Source of the DNA: Paulinella micropora
Taxonomy: Eukaryota > Cercozoa > Imbricatea > Euglyphida
Length of the DNA stretch: 64,000 nt
Direction: 5' to 3'
Assembly: GCA_009731375.1 (NCBI GenBank)
Contig: BJOX01000017.1
Span: 1,176,172 to 1,240,171, forward strand
The notes beneath the pieces are model-generated. The model saw nothing but the letters and a program-made list of their open reading frames with translations. It searched no databases and had not been told where the DNA came from. Position 1 is the first letter of the stretch. The number at the start of each line of letters is the position of its first letter. Of the stretch, positions 45,771 through 56,361 are shown piece by piece. The position numbers and the translations under genes are program-made.

Positions 45771-47715
45771 GGCAGAGGATAAGGTAGAGGCCAAGCTAGA
45801 GACTGAACATGAACCTCACGAGGTTGATGCAGTCCAGGGAGAGCAAATAGATGAGCGCATTAGTATAGGGCCCTTGCCTGTAGATATGAACAGCCCAAGC
45901 GCGCAACATGACCCACACCACAGTATATAGAGGGTAAGGCCCCAACCAAGGGAGTTACTTGGGAACAGAGTGACAAGATATCAGCAGCGAACATAGTCAG
46001 CGGAAAAAGAGTGAGAAAGCAAAGAGATCCATCCCGCATATCTACACATCATGTTACTACTATGTATGACATGGATGATTGCATTTCACATGACGAAGCG
46101 AGTGAGTGGATGTGTTACATACATTTACCGCCAGACTTAGCGATAGAGGGTATGACACTCAAAGATCTACAGGCAGGGATAGATAAAGAGTTACGTTCTA
46201 TAGCGGAGTTCAAGACCTACCAATGGGTAGACGAAAGTGAGGCTAGGAAAGCCGGAGTTAAGATAGTTGGGTTAACTTGGGTGCATAAGGTCAAAACGAA
46301 CCAAGATGGACTAAGGTTCGTCAAGTCACGTTTGTCCTTAAGGGGAGACCAATTGCAGCCTGGTATAAGTTATAATCCTGAACAGCTTTATGTGCCATGC
46401 GCTAACCACGGATCAGTTTTGATGTTGTGCAAGTTGGCAGTCAGTTATGGTAGGAGTGTACGGAGTTGACTTTAAAAACGCCTATCTTAATGCCGACATG
46501 ATAGACGCCATATATGCTCGCCCACCACAAGGTGCGTCCGTGATAGGGAGAGTAGGAAAGATATGGAAGGTTGTCAAAGCATTATACGGAGCGCCCCAGG
46601 CAGGAAAGCGTTGGTATGATATATTTTCCGGGCTTCTCAAACAGGCTTCATAACACTTCAATCAGACCCATGCATGTTTATGGAGAAAGGAGTGAGCTTA
46701 GGGAATAGTAGGCGTCTTCGATGTAGACGATCTCATTTTCATGGCACCTAGCAGACAGGCCTATGATAGATTTTGCGAGAGACTTGAAATGCATTTCCCC
46801 ATTAAAAGACTCGGTTTAGCAAAAGAATTCAAGGGAATGGAAATTATTCAGACAAAGTCGGAAATTATCCTAAATCAGCAAAGTTACGCTCGGAAAGTTG
46901 TAAAATTTTACGGATATGAACACTGCAAGCCCAGCGCAACACTCGGATCAAAAACTGACCCAATGCCAATGGACGAGCAAGCAAGACTTAGACAGTTTTC
47001 AATTCCACAGATAGTCGGGAGTTTACTCTTTTTGGCTAAGATGACTAGGCCGGATGTAGAGGAAGCGCTCAATTCTGCAAGCGTAATGCAGACAGTAGAT
47101 GTGGGGAAGACTTATTCCAAGCTAGGGAAGATAATCCGATATCTGAAGAACGATAGAGTACTGAGATTCAGCAAGAAGTATCTTAGTGCGGTAGGGAAGG
47201 CAGGACCGATAGGACCAATGACAGTGTGGCCCGATGCGGCTCACAGGGTTTATTTAAAGACGGGTAAATCTCGTACTGGGTATGTAGTCTTAGTAGGAGG
47301 AGATCCCGTGGGTTGGCTGTCCAAACGGCAGTCGAAAGTTGCCTTTTCGTCGAACGACGCCGCGGAAATTTTCGCAGCCAATGAGGCACTAAGGGAAGCT
47401 ATGGCCATTCGCAACATGCGAAGTGAATTAGGCATTCCGGAGCCCAAACCTTTCGAAGTTCATGAGGATAACGCCCAGACCATACTAGCCGCGCAACGCG
47501 GGTTAGCCGGACCACGCAAGAAACACTTGCCTTTGGAAGAACACTACCTAGAACAGGAAGGCATAGCTAAGTTTAGGAAGGTTGGTACTAAAGGACAGTT
47601 AGGGGATGTTTTGACTAAGTATTTGCCCAAGGAGCAAGCAGACACGTTGTTGGACGTATTCTGCCCTAAATTGGATTTGGAAGTGCTTAGAAAGATAGCG
47701 CTCACTGACAAATAG
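45771..47715 (+). pseudogene. Copia-D linker, reverse transcriptase and RNase H
   Basis: 46011-46469: QAGIDKELRSIAEFKTYQWV, VGLTWVHKVKTNQDGLRFVK, SRLSLRGDQLQPGISYNPEQ. 46447-46653: GVDFKNAYLNADM and ALYGAPQAGKRWYDIF. From about 46710: VFDVDDLIFMAPS, with both catalytic Asp. The 324-codon frame from 46741 runs unbroken through FPIKRLGLAKEFKGMEI, IPQIVGSLLFLAKMTRPD, FSSNDAAEIFAANEAL, FEVHEDNAQTILAAQRG and DVLTKYLPKEQAD to TAG at 47713. Two frameshifts precede it. Confidence 0.88.
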
Positions 47716-47815
47716 GATAGACATAGCCTTAGTATGGGGTACAAGCCAGAAACAAAGTCATTGGACCGGGGGCCGGAAATGAGTCCCAACATTCCCCTCA
47801 TCTCCCTGATCACCT

Positions 47816-48841
47816 AACAAAAGTTTTGTCACTCTCTTCTGCCTCGTGTTCTTTTGTGTTCTTGTCAGGCCTCTCCTTCCTCTCTTCTCCCTTCCACTTG
47901 TCCTTTCTCCATAATGCCCATGTGTCTCGCACTATCGACTAGGTCATCGAATTTGGGTCTAAGGTTAGGTGGTAGGTTGAAGTGTAGTGCTTTGAAAATC
48001 TCTCTCCCCGTATGCGGGGTGTCGTGCGAGCTTTGCAAGCAGTCCTCTTACGAGGTCATCCTCATCAAATGGATGTGTTCTATGACTCTCTACCTCTCTC
48101 TTCATGGCAATGTAGTCATTCAACCATACATCCACATTTTGTCCTGGTTTGGGGTACATGTTTTCAAATATCTGTGCTTTAATATTTTTGCTGACCCCGG
48201 AGATTGAACCGAACTTGGCTCTAACTGCCTCTATTAGCTCTATCGGTCCATTCACTGTCTTAGTGCGCAAATATCGAACAACAACAGGGTGAGAAAAAGC
48301 GACAGACAGAATGAGTTGCAGTGTACGCATGCGTTCGTAATGTTTCCTTCTCTTTCTGTATGTTTCTTACTCTTAATGAGTATGCTCGTTTCGACTGTTT
48401 TCTCTTCTCGAGTTTCAGTCTCTTAGCTCTCTTCTCTTTCCACTGTGCCTTCTGTTCGTCTGTCAGTTTTGCCCATTCTTTCGGTTTGTCTGTTGCAGGT
48501 GTCTTGCCTTCATCCTTTTTCGTCTTGGGTCTCTGTCTAGCACCATCTGAGGCGCTCCCTTCTGTGTCTGACCCGGAGTCAGGGGTGTCCTCTGACTCAG
48601 GCTCGTCTGGCAACTCCCTTTCCTCTACTTCCATTGCTTTCACAGTGTCGTAGGGATATTTAACCTTAGCTTTTGCTGGGTCATTGAACGCCAGCGTTAC
48701 GCACTCACCATGCCAGGCACTGATGCCTCTGGCATAGTTCTTCATTTTATAACGGAAGTCGGAATAGTTCCGAGTGGTACCATCCAACTGCGGGATGTAC
48801 TCCTGCTTTAAACCCATACTTTTCTCGGTTCCAAGACTCAT
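47816..48841 (-). pseudogene. Copia-C Gag, N-terminal half
   Basis: Starts at 48841 with MSLGTEKSMGLKQEYIPQLD, only about three bases inside the 5' LTR. Then come FRYKMKNYARGISAWHGE, an acidic run, a Lys-rich coiled segment (EQKAQWKEKRAKRLKLEKRK), a frameshift near 48330, and AFSHPVVVRYLRTKT with NVDVWLNDYIAMKREVES. It is cut off by Copia-D. Confidence 0.75.
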
Positions 48842-48844
48842 AAC

Positions 48845-49197
48845 CTTTGGGTAGCTTCCCATTATAGAACCTTTGCCGATCCTTTTAAGAATCAACCCGG
48901 GCTACCTAGCAAGAGTCTTCACGCAATATGGAAACGCACTTTAATAACTCGTATAAGTAGAAGAACTGATCCGCGGCGACAAAGACAGCCACGTCACAAA
49001 ACTGATTAACTTAGATGCTGGTCTGATGCGTACTGACTCTGACTAAGTTACGTATTATTATAATTATGACTGGTAAGTGATGTATTAAATCGTTTCAGTT
49101 AACATTAGCATTATTGACTGTCCAGCCTTATTGGCGTGACAAATCACTTGAACTATCCAAGTAACGGTGAGTGAAATTGAAATAGCTATGACTAACG
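48845..49197 (-). repeat. Copia-C 5' LTR
   Basis: 353 bases, aligning with 36283-36638. Confidence 0.9.
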
Positions 49198-49202
49198 AAT
49201 AA
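49198..49202. repeat. Copia-C target-site duplication, right copy
   Basis: aataa, matching 36278-36282. Confidence 0.75.
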
Positions 49203-50382
49203 TAAAATCAACTGTGTATGCACGCAAAATTTTCCTCAGATTTTCGGAAATTTTCCGCAGTAAGCAAACACTAGCGTCGGGAGTCACGAGTCGAGAGAAA
49301 AATCATGGGAGTAATTTTTGATGATGCGCTTCCATATGTATATAGTTAACTCCTCATCAAAATGCTAATAAAGTTTTCAAGTGCCTTCTATTTTAGTTTG
49401 TGAAATATAATATTTTAATATTTAACTTCAATGCATTTTAACGTTACGAGGTTGCCGGTGGAGGGGTTCCCATTTTGTAGAAGCCACTTGTTCTTTATTG
49501 AGACAGAAGGAAACTTGTGAGTTTGTATTACAACTCTTCAAGTAGGCAGATCATAGTACAACGAACTCTTGATAAGAACACTATGGCTGCTTTGAGTCCT
49601 GACTCTATGAGAGCACTGCAGGTGAAATACCAGTAAATAGTAGAGAAGTCACTTCGTTTATTTACGTAATTTCGAACTCTTGGCAGGCTTAGTTGCAACC
49701 GTGACTTACGATCAAGTGCAGAACGTAGATTGTGATGTCTCCAGTTCTCAAACGGATAGTGTCTTTTGTCTTCAAGTTAAAGTCATAAACGGGTAGCGTC
49801 GGGTTGGTAGACTTGAAAATCCCAAATTGATTTGGGAAGCCCAGGCGAGAATGACTGGGAACGGCAAAAATAACAGTCAAACATTGCGTTTCGTCCGTTT
49901 ATTTCCTTGTCCACAAATTTACCGTAAAACGTGTTTCACGGGAAGTTAGGGAAAAGGCAATATATGGAAGAAAAAGGCAATGGTTAATCTTTTCTAAAAA
50001 GATCTTTGACTTAATCGTTTGAAATCATTTCTGAACGGAATCAAAACTAGTTAGTGAAGTCGAAACGTCGTGCAGAGGAGAATCTGATGAACCGGTCAAA
50101 AAGAGTGACTTTTCAACGGAAAAGGTTTTGGCCGGTCGTTAAGGTGCTCAGTCTGATAGCTCCTCCCCTCCCCCCTCCCCCCCCCCAGACCTAACGGTTG
50201 AGTTGAGTTGCGTACAGAATGAGTGATTAACGAACGAAGTATGTTGTCTCACTAAAAAAAAAACGTCAAAAGGAAAAAGAGAGGTGGGCGAATCTCTTAA
50301 ACCATTGGAGACTAGAAGAAGAGAGGGGGTGGTAGCCCAACCACATCCTCTTCCCGTGGGGTGCCATACTGTGCACCCCTCC
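49203..50382. other. Non-coding stretch right of Copia-C
   Basis: AT-rich, continuous with 36159-36282 before the insertion. A 63-codon minus-strand frame at 49880-49689 (LKTKDTIRLRTGDITIYVLH) is the only readable item and is unassigned. Confidence 0.5.
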
Positions 50383-50415
<33 letters not shown>

Positions 50416-50426
50416 TTAATAATAAT

Positions 50427-50658
50427 AGTGCTTCTCTGTCAATGGCTGATGCATTTCTGCACATGCGCCTCCATCGTCTCACCCGTGAGGGGAGTACGAA
50501 GAATTGACGATAAGCTCTAATGACACCCCCGCAAGGGCAGTTCCAACACTTCCAGACGGGCCGGTATGTTCAATGAAAATACTGGTGGCAACGACGGGAA
50601 TCGATCTGGCGACAGGGCCCAGATGGTAGAACTTGACCACTGAGCTATCACGGTGTCC
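50427..50658 (-). mobile_element. tRNA-derived SINE, copy 1
   Basis: 232 bases. On the minus strand it begins ggacaccgtgatagctcagt, which contains a polymerase III A box (tagctcagtgg), then a B box (gatcgattccc), an unrelated body, and a 3' end catttgacagagaagcac-like segment followed by ATT repeats (50383-50426). A TAA repeat also lies beyond the 5' end. Confidence 0.8.
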
Positions 50659-50705
50659 AAAATATTAATAATAATAATAATATAATAAATAATAATAATA
50701 ATAAT

Positions 50706-50812
50706 AGTGCTTCTCTGTCGATGGCTGATGCAAATCTGCACATGCGCCTCCATCGTCTCACCCGTGAGGGGAGTACGAAGAATTGACGATAGGCTCTAAT
50801 GACACCCCCGCA
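50706..50812 (-). mobile_element. tRNA-derived SINE, copy 2, cut by a gap
   Basis: 3' half only, nearly identical to copy 1. The 5' half falls in the N run 50813-51802. Confidence 0.8.
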
Positions 50813-51802
50813 NNNNNNNNNNNNNNNNNNNNNNNNNNNNNNNNNNNNNNNNNNNNNNNNNNNNNNNNNNNNNNNNNNNNNNNNNNNNNNNNNNNNNNNN
50901 NNNNNNNNNNNNNNNNNNNNNNNNNNNNNNNNNNNNNNNNNNNNNNNNNNNNNNNNNNNNNNNNNNNNNNNNNNNNNNNNNNNNNNNNNNNNNNNNNNNN
51001 NNNNNNNNNNNNNNNNNNNNNNNNNNNNNNNNNNNNNNNNNNNNNNNNNNNNNNNNNNNNNNNNNNNNNNNNNNNNNNNNNNNNNNNNNNNNNNNNNNNN
51101 NNNNNNNNNNNNNNNNNNNNNNNNNNNNNNNNNNNNNNNNNNNNNNNNNNNNNNNNNNNNNNNNNNNNNNNNNNNNNNNNNNNNNNNNNNNNNNNNNNNN
51201 NNNNNNNNNNNNNNNNNNNNNNNNNNNNNNNNNNNNNNNNNNNNNNNNNNNNNNNNNNNNNNNNNNNNNNNNNNNNNNNNNNNNNNNNNNNNNNNNNNNN
51301 NNNNNNNNNNNNNNNNNNNNNNNNNNNNNNNNNNNNNNNNNNNNNNNNNNNNNNNNNNNNNNNNNNNNNNNNNNNNNNNNNNNNNNNNNNNNNNNNNNNN
51401 NNNNNNNNNNNNNNNNNNNNNNNNNNNNNNNNNNNNNNNNNNNNNNNNNNNNNNNNNNNNNNNNNNNNNNNNNNNNNNNNNNNNNNNNNNNNNNNNNNNN
51501 NNNNNNNNNNNNNNNNNNNNNNNNNNNNNNNNNNNNNNNNNNNNNNNNNNNNNNNNNNNNNNNNNNNNNNNNNNNNNNNNNNNNNNNNNNNNNNNNNNNN
51601 NNNNNNNNNNNNNNNNNNNNNNNNNNNNNNNNNNNNNNNNNNNNNNNNNNNNNNNNNNNNNNNNNNNNNNNNNNNNNNNNNNNNNNNNNNNNNNNNNNNN
51701 NNNNNNNNNNNNNNNNNNNNNNNNNNNNNNNNNNNNNNNNNNNNNNNNNNNNNNNNNNNNNNNNNNNNNNNNNNNNNNNNNNNNNNNNNNNNNNNNNNNN
51801 NN
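50813..51802. other. Assembly gap (N)
   Basis: 990 N. The left edge is SINE-A and the right edge is the 5' part of repeat C, so more retroposon sequence probably lies inside. Confidence 1.
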
Positions 51803-51905
51803 CGGAGTTTAAGATCTTTTACGCGCGCAACGACCCTCCTCCCCAGCATCTACCACCAAAGGGTTATGAGTTGGCGTCACAGTTTAACGCCTTGAGGCCA
51901 CTGGG

Positions 51906-51909
<4 letters not shown>
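51803..51909 (-). mobile_element. Repeat C, partial copy
   Basis: Matches the right-hand part of repeat C (58815-58930). It passes directly into a TAA array. Confidence 0.75.
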
Positions 51910-51960
<51 letters not shown>

Positions 51961-51972
51961 GTAGTAATAATA

Positions 51973-52203
51973 GTGCTTCTCTGTCAATGGCTGATGCATT
52001 TCTGCACATGCGCCTCCATCGTCTCACCCGTGAGGGGAGTACGAAGAATTGACGATAGGCTCTAATGACACCCCCGCAAGGGCAGTTCCAACACTTCCAG
52101 ACGGACCGGTATGTTCAATGAAAATACTGGTGGCACCGACGGGAATCGAACTGGCGACAGGGCCCAGATGGTAGAACTTGACCACTGGGCTATCACGGTG
52201 TCC
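51973..52203 (-). mobile_element. tRNA-derived SINE, copy 3
   Basis: Complete. Its head has tagcccagtggtca (A box) and agttcgattccc (B box), followed by gtcggtgccacc, close to a real tRNA 3' arm. Flanked by ATT arrays on both sides (51910-51972 and 52204-52273). Confidence 0.85.
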
Positions 52204-52273
<70 letters not shown>

Positions 52274-52447
52274 GTGTATCTCCTGCCAATTGCTGAGCCA
52301 AAAGGCCATGTGCATCCAGTCCTCCATTCCATAAGGAAAGTCTCCACACCAATCGGTGGAATAAAGGAAGTGACGGCATAGAACATTACTCTAGGAGCTT
52401 TATACCAATCAGCCCATGGAAAGGACCGATGGCCTATGTACTCCCTA
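52274..52447 (-). mobile_element. Short repeat B, copy 1
   Basis: About 170 bases between TAA arrays; the same sequence recurs at 52601-52742. In minus orientation, gggctgattggtataaagc near the head weakly resembles a tRNA A box. I see no clear B box. Confidence 0.65.
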
Positions 52448-52742
<295 letters not shown>

Positions 52743-52767
52743 NNNNNNNNNNNNNNNNNNNNNNNNN

Positions 52768-52842
52768 GGTGGCACCGACGGGAATCGAACTGGCGACAGG
52801 GCCCAGATGGTAGAACTTGACCACTGGGCTATCACGGTGTCC
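52768..52842 (-). mobile_element. tRNA-derived SINE, copy 4 (head only)
   Basis: Contains only the tRNA-like head (A and B boxes), starting directly after the 25-N join and ending ggtgtcc before a TAA array. Confidence 0.8.
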
Positions 52843-52843
52843 A

Positions 52844-52881
<38 letters not shown>

Positions 52882-52913
52882 TAATAATAAACAGTAGCCT
52901 ACAATCTCTTTTT

Positions 52914-54616
52914 TTAAGACACCATCGCGACCGGAAGGCCAGCATTATAAGGTCGTTTTCTAGCCACAAAAGAATTGACAGGTCTTCCATCTGGAAGGTG
53001 GTCGATGCGATCTACTATAATGTCATAGCCCTGTCGATGGCCGAAGACAGTGCTTAGCTCGCCTGGCTCTAGCACGTCCGCGGGGTCGGTCGGGTGGAAC
53101 AGGCCTGCCGCACGCACGAACGTGCAGAACACGAGGAAGCCGCCCTCCAACAGCATGGCGTCTATGCAGGAGAAAAATCCTCTCGGCAAGATACGGGCTA
53201 AGAGGAGGAGGTCGAAGCGCTGCGTCCAGAAGGCATGCTGTAGGGATGATGCCTTGCCGAGCAAGCGGACAGCGCCTTCCGCCAAACCGCCCCCTTCCTC
53301 CACCTGCTGTCCCTGCTGCTTCAATTTGCGGTTGGCATGTTCCAGCATGTGTTGCTTGTCATTTGCCTGCTCCTTGACCACGTGAGCGTCTGTGGCGGCC
53401 CTGAACCTTGCTCGCACCAGCACCAACTGCTCGCGCTCGGCAGCCGTCGTTGTTGTTGTTGATGATGATGTTGATGATGATGATGATGATGATGATGATG
53501 ACGGCGATGATGATGATGATGATGTTGTAGTTGTTGTTGTTGTTGTTGTTGTTGTTGCACCCGGGGCCGCAGTGGACCTGCTCCGTCCCTGGCGTAGCTC
53601 TTTCGTGTCAATACCTGCTAGGATATCATGCGCCATGTTCTATCCCTGCATGAATTGATAAGTAATTGTATGGCATAATATGATTTATGACATATTGAAG
53701 TGTCATAGTTTGACATAGCATGGCGTGATACCTTCTTCTGCCTGTCTGTCCGCTTCATGGCTGAGCGCTCGTGCTGTCCAGGTGAAGCGCGTCACATGCA
53801 AGTCGCGCGCCAGCATGGCTAGGCGGTCCAGGCACACCGTGCTCCTGTCCACCGCCGTCACCACCCACTCCCACTCGCCTTGCTCTGCGCGGCCGCCCTC
53901 CTGGGTCTGCTCGCTTGCTGTGGGTGTGGTGGTCGAGCTCACGCTGCCTGCCGCCCGCCCTGCAAGCAGACCAGACAGAAGCTGTTCGTGTCGGTTAGTG
54001 AGTGCGTGTGTATGTGTGTGTGCATCTGTGTGTGCTCTGAGCNNNNNNNNNNNNNNNNNNNNNNNNNNNNNNNNNNNNNNNNNNNNNNNNNNNNNNNNNN
54101 NNNNNNNNNNNNNNNNNNNNNNNNNNNNNNNNNNNNNNNNNNNNNNNNNNNNNNNNNNNNNNNNNNNNNNNNNNNNNNNNNNNNNNNNNNNNNNNNNNNN
54201 NNNNNNNNNNNNNNNNNNNNNNNNNNNNNNNNNNNNNNNNNNNNNNNNNNNNNNNNNNNNNNNNNNNNNNNNNNNNNNNNNNNNNNNNNNNNNNNNNNNN
54301 NNNNNNNNNNNNNNNNNNNNNNNNNNNNNNNNNNNNNNNNNNNNNNNNNNNNNNNNNNNNNNNNNNNNNNNNNNNNNNNNNNNNNNNNNNNNNNNNNNNN
54401 NNNNNNNNNNNNNNNNNNNNNNNNNNNNNNNNNNNNNNNNNNNNNNNNNNNNNNNNNNNNNNNNNNNNNNNNNNNNNNNNNNNNNNNNNNNNNNNNNNNN
54501 NNNNNNNNNNNNNNNNNNNNNNNNNNNNNNNNNNNNNNNNNNNNNNNNNNNNNNNNNNNNNNNNNNNNNNNNNNNNNNAAATCTGACCTTTGTTTTTCTC
54601 TCATTCTCTCTTACAC

Positions 54617-54688
<72 letters not shown>

Positions 54689-54733
54689 CCTGTCAGTTGT
54701 TGGGTGTTATTTTCGATATTGCGGAGGAAGGAA

Positions 54734-54771
<38 letters not shown>

Positions 54772-54874
54772 GTTAGAGTGAAACCATGAGCGAGCGAGAG
54801 AGAGAGAGAGAGAAAGGGTTAGAGTGAAACAATGAGCGAGCGAGCGAGCGAGAGAGAGAGAGAGAAAGAGAGAA

Positions 54875-54931
<57 letters not shown>

Positions 54932-55083
54932 AATAAATAAATAAAGGAAGAAAGAAAGAAAGAAAGATTGAAAGACTGAAAGACAGAAAGACGGAAAAAA
55001 GACAAAAAGAAAGACAGAAAGAAAGACAGAAAGAAAGACAGAAAGAAAGATTAGATAGATAGATTAGATAGATAGATAGATAA

Positions 55084-55117
<34 letters not shown>

Positions 55118-55130
55118 TAGATAGATAGAT

Positions 55131-55169
<39 letters not shown>

Positions 55170-56046
55170 CTAGATTAGATAGCTAGATAGATAGATAGAT
55201 TAGATAGCTAGATTAGATAGCTAGATTAGATAGCTAGAGTAGATAGCTAGATTAGATAGCTAGATTAGATAGCTAGATTAGATAGCTAGATTAGATAGCT
55301 AGATTAGATAGCTAGATTAGATAGCTAGATTAGATAGCTAGATTAGATAGCTAGATTAGATAGCTAGATGAGGTAGCTAGATGAGATAGCTAGATGAGAT
55401 AGCTAGATGAGATAGCTAGATGAGATAGCTAGATGAGATAGATAGTGAGATAGATAGATGAGATAGATAGATGAGATAGATAGATGAGATAGATAGATGA
55501 GATAGATAGATGAGATAGATAGATGAGATAGATAGATTAGATAGATAGATTAGATTAGATAGATAGATTAGATAGATAGATAGATTAGATAGATAGATTA
55601 GATAGATAGATTAGATAGATAGATTAGATAGATAGATTAGATAGATCGATAAGATAGATCGATAAGATAGATCGATAAGATAGATCGATAAGATAGATAG
55701 ATGAGACAGATAGATGAGATAGATAGATGAGATAGATGAGATAGATAGATGAGATAGATAGATGAGATAGATAGATGAGATAGATGGATTAGATAGATAG
55801 ATTAGATAGATAGATTAGATAGATAGATTAGATAGATAGATTAGATAGATAGATTAGATAGATCGATTAGATAGATCGATTAGATAGATAGATTAGATAG
55901 ATCGATTAGATAGATAGATTAGATAGATAGATTAGATAGATAGATTAGATAGATAGATTAGATAGATAGATTAGATAGATAGAGATAGATAGATTAGATA
56001 GATAGATTAGATAGATAGATTAGATAGATAGATTAGATAGATAGAT

Positions 56047-56089
<43 letters not shown>

Positions 56090-56312
56090 CTAGATAGATA
56101 GATAGACAGATAGATAGGTGGCACCGCAGCCCAGGTCGCAGGCGGTGAGTGGCCGCACCGCACGGACCAGCTGCGAGGCGCGGTAGCGGGCAGGGTAGCA
56201 TGGCTAGGCACATTACATACAGCATGGCATACACAGCATGGCTAGGCACATTACCTTTGCCCCCAACCCCAGCCCAGCAGCGGGGACAGTGCATGAGCAA
56301 GGAATGCAAAGG

Positions 56313-56361
<49 letters not shown>

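Larger units (their letters stand above)
40746..47815 (+). mobile_element. Copia-D, nested in Copia-C in opposite orientation
   Basis: A plus-strand copia element with recognisable gag, protease, integrase, RT and RNase H. Its proteins are close to those of Copia-C domain by domain. Copia-C coding sequence stops near 40715 on one side and near 47816 on the other, so Copia-D interrupts it. I find no 3' LTR, so the 3' end is truncated or the insertion involved recombination with loss of Copia-C sequence. Confidence 0.75.
36283..49197 (-). mobile_element. Copia-C, Ty1/copia retrotransposon split by Copia-D
   Basis: LTRs at both ends and direct repeat aataa (36278-36282 and 49198-49202). On the minus strand: 5' LTR, gag N-terminal half (48841-47816), then about 7 kb holding plus-strand Copia-D, then pre-integrase, integrase, linker, RT, RNase H, 3' UTR, polypurine tract and 3' LTR. 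The protease and the rest of gag are missing at the insertion. LTRs differ at roughly two dozen positions by eye. Confidence 0.9.

Noticed and set aside
27822-49000. Alternative genetic code explaining in-frame TGA, TAG and TAA in the copia elements
   Set aside because: Host genes here end at TAG and TGA and read cleanly with the standard code; the elements also have frameshifts, so they are simply decayed.
52130-52203. A functional tRNA gene
   Set aside because: A and B boxes are present but the cloverleaf is imperfect and the sequence is repeated as the head of a SINE.
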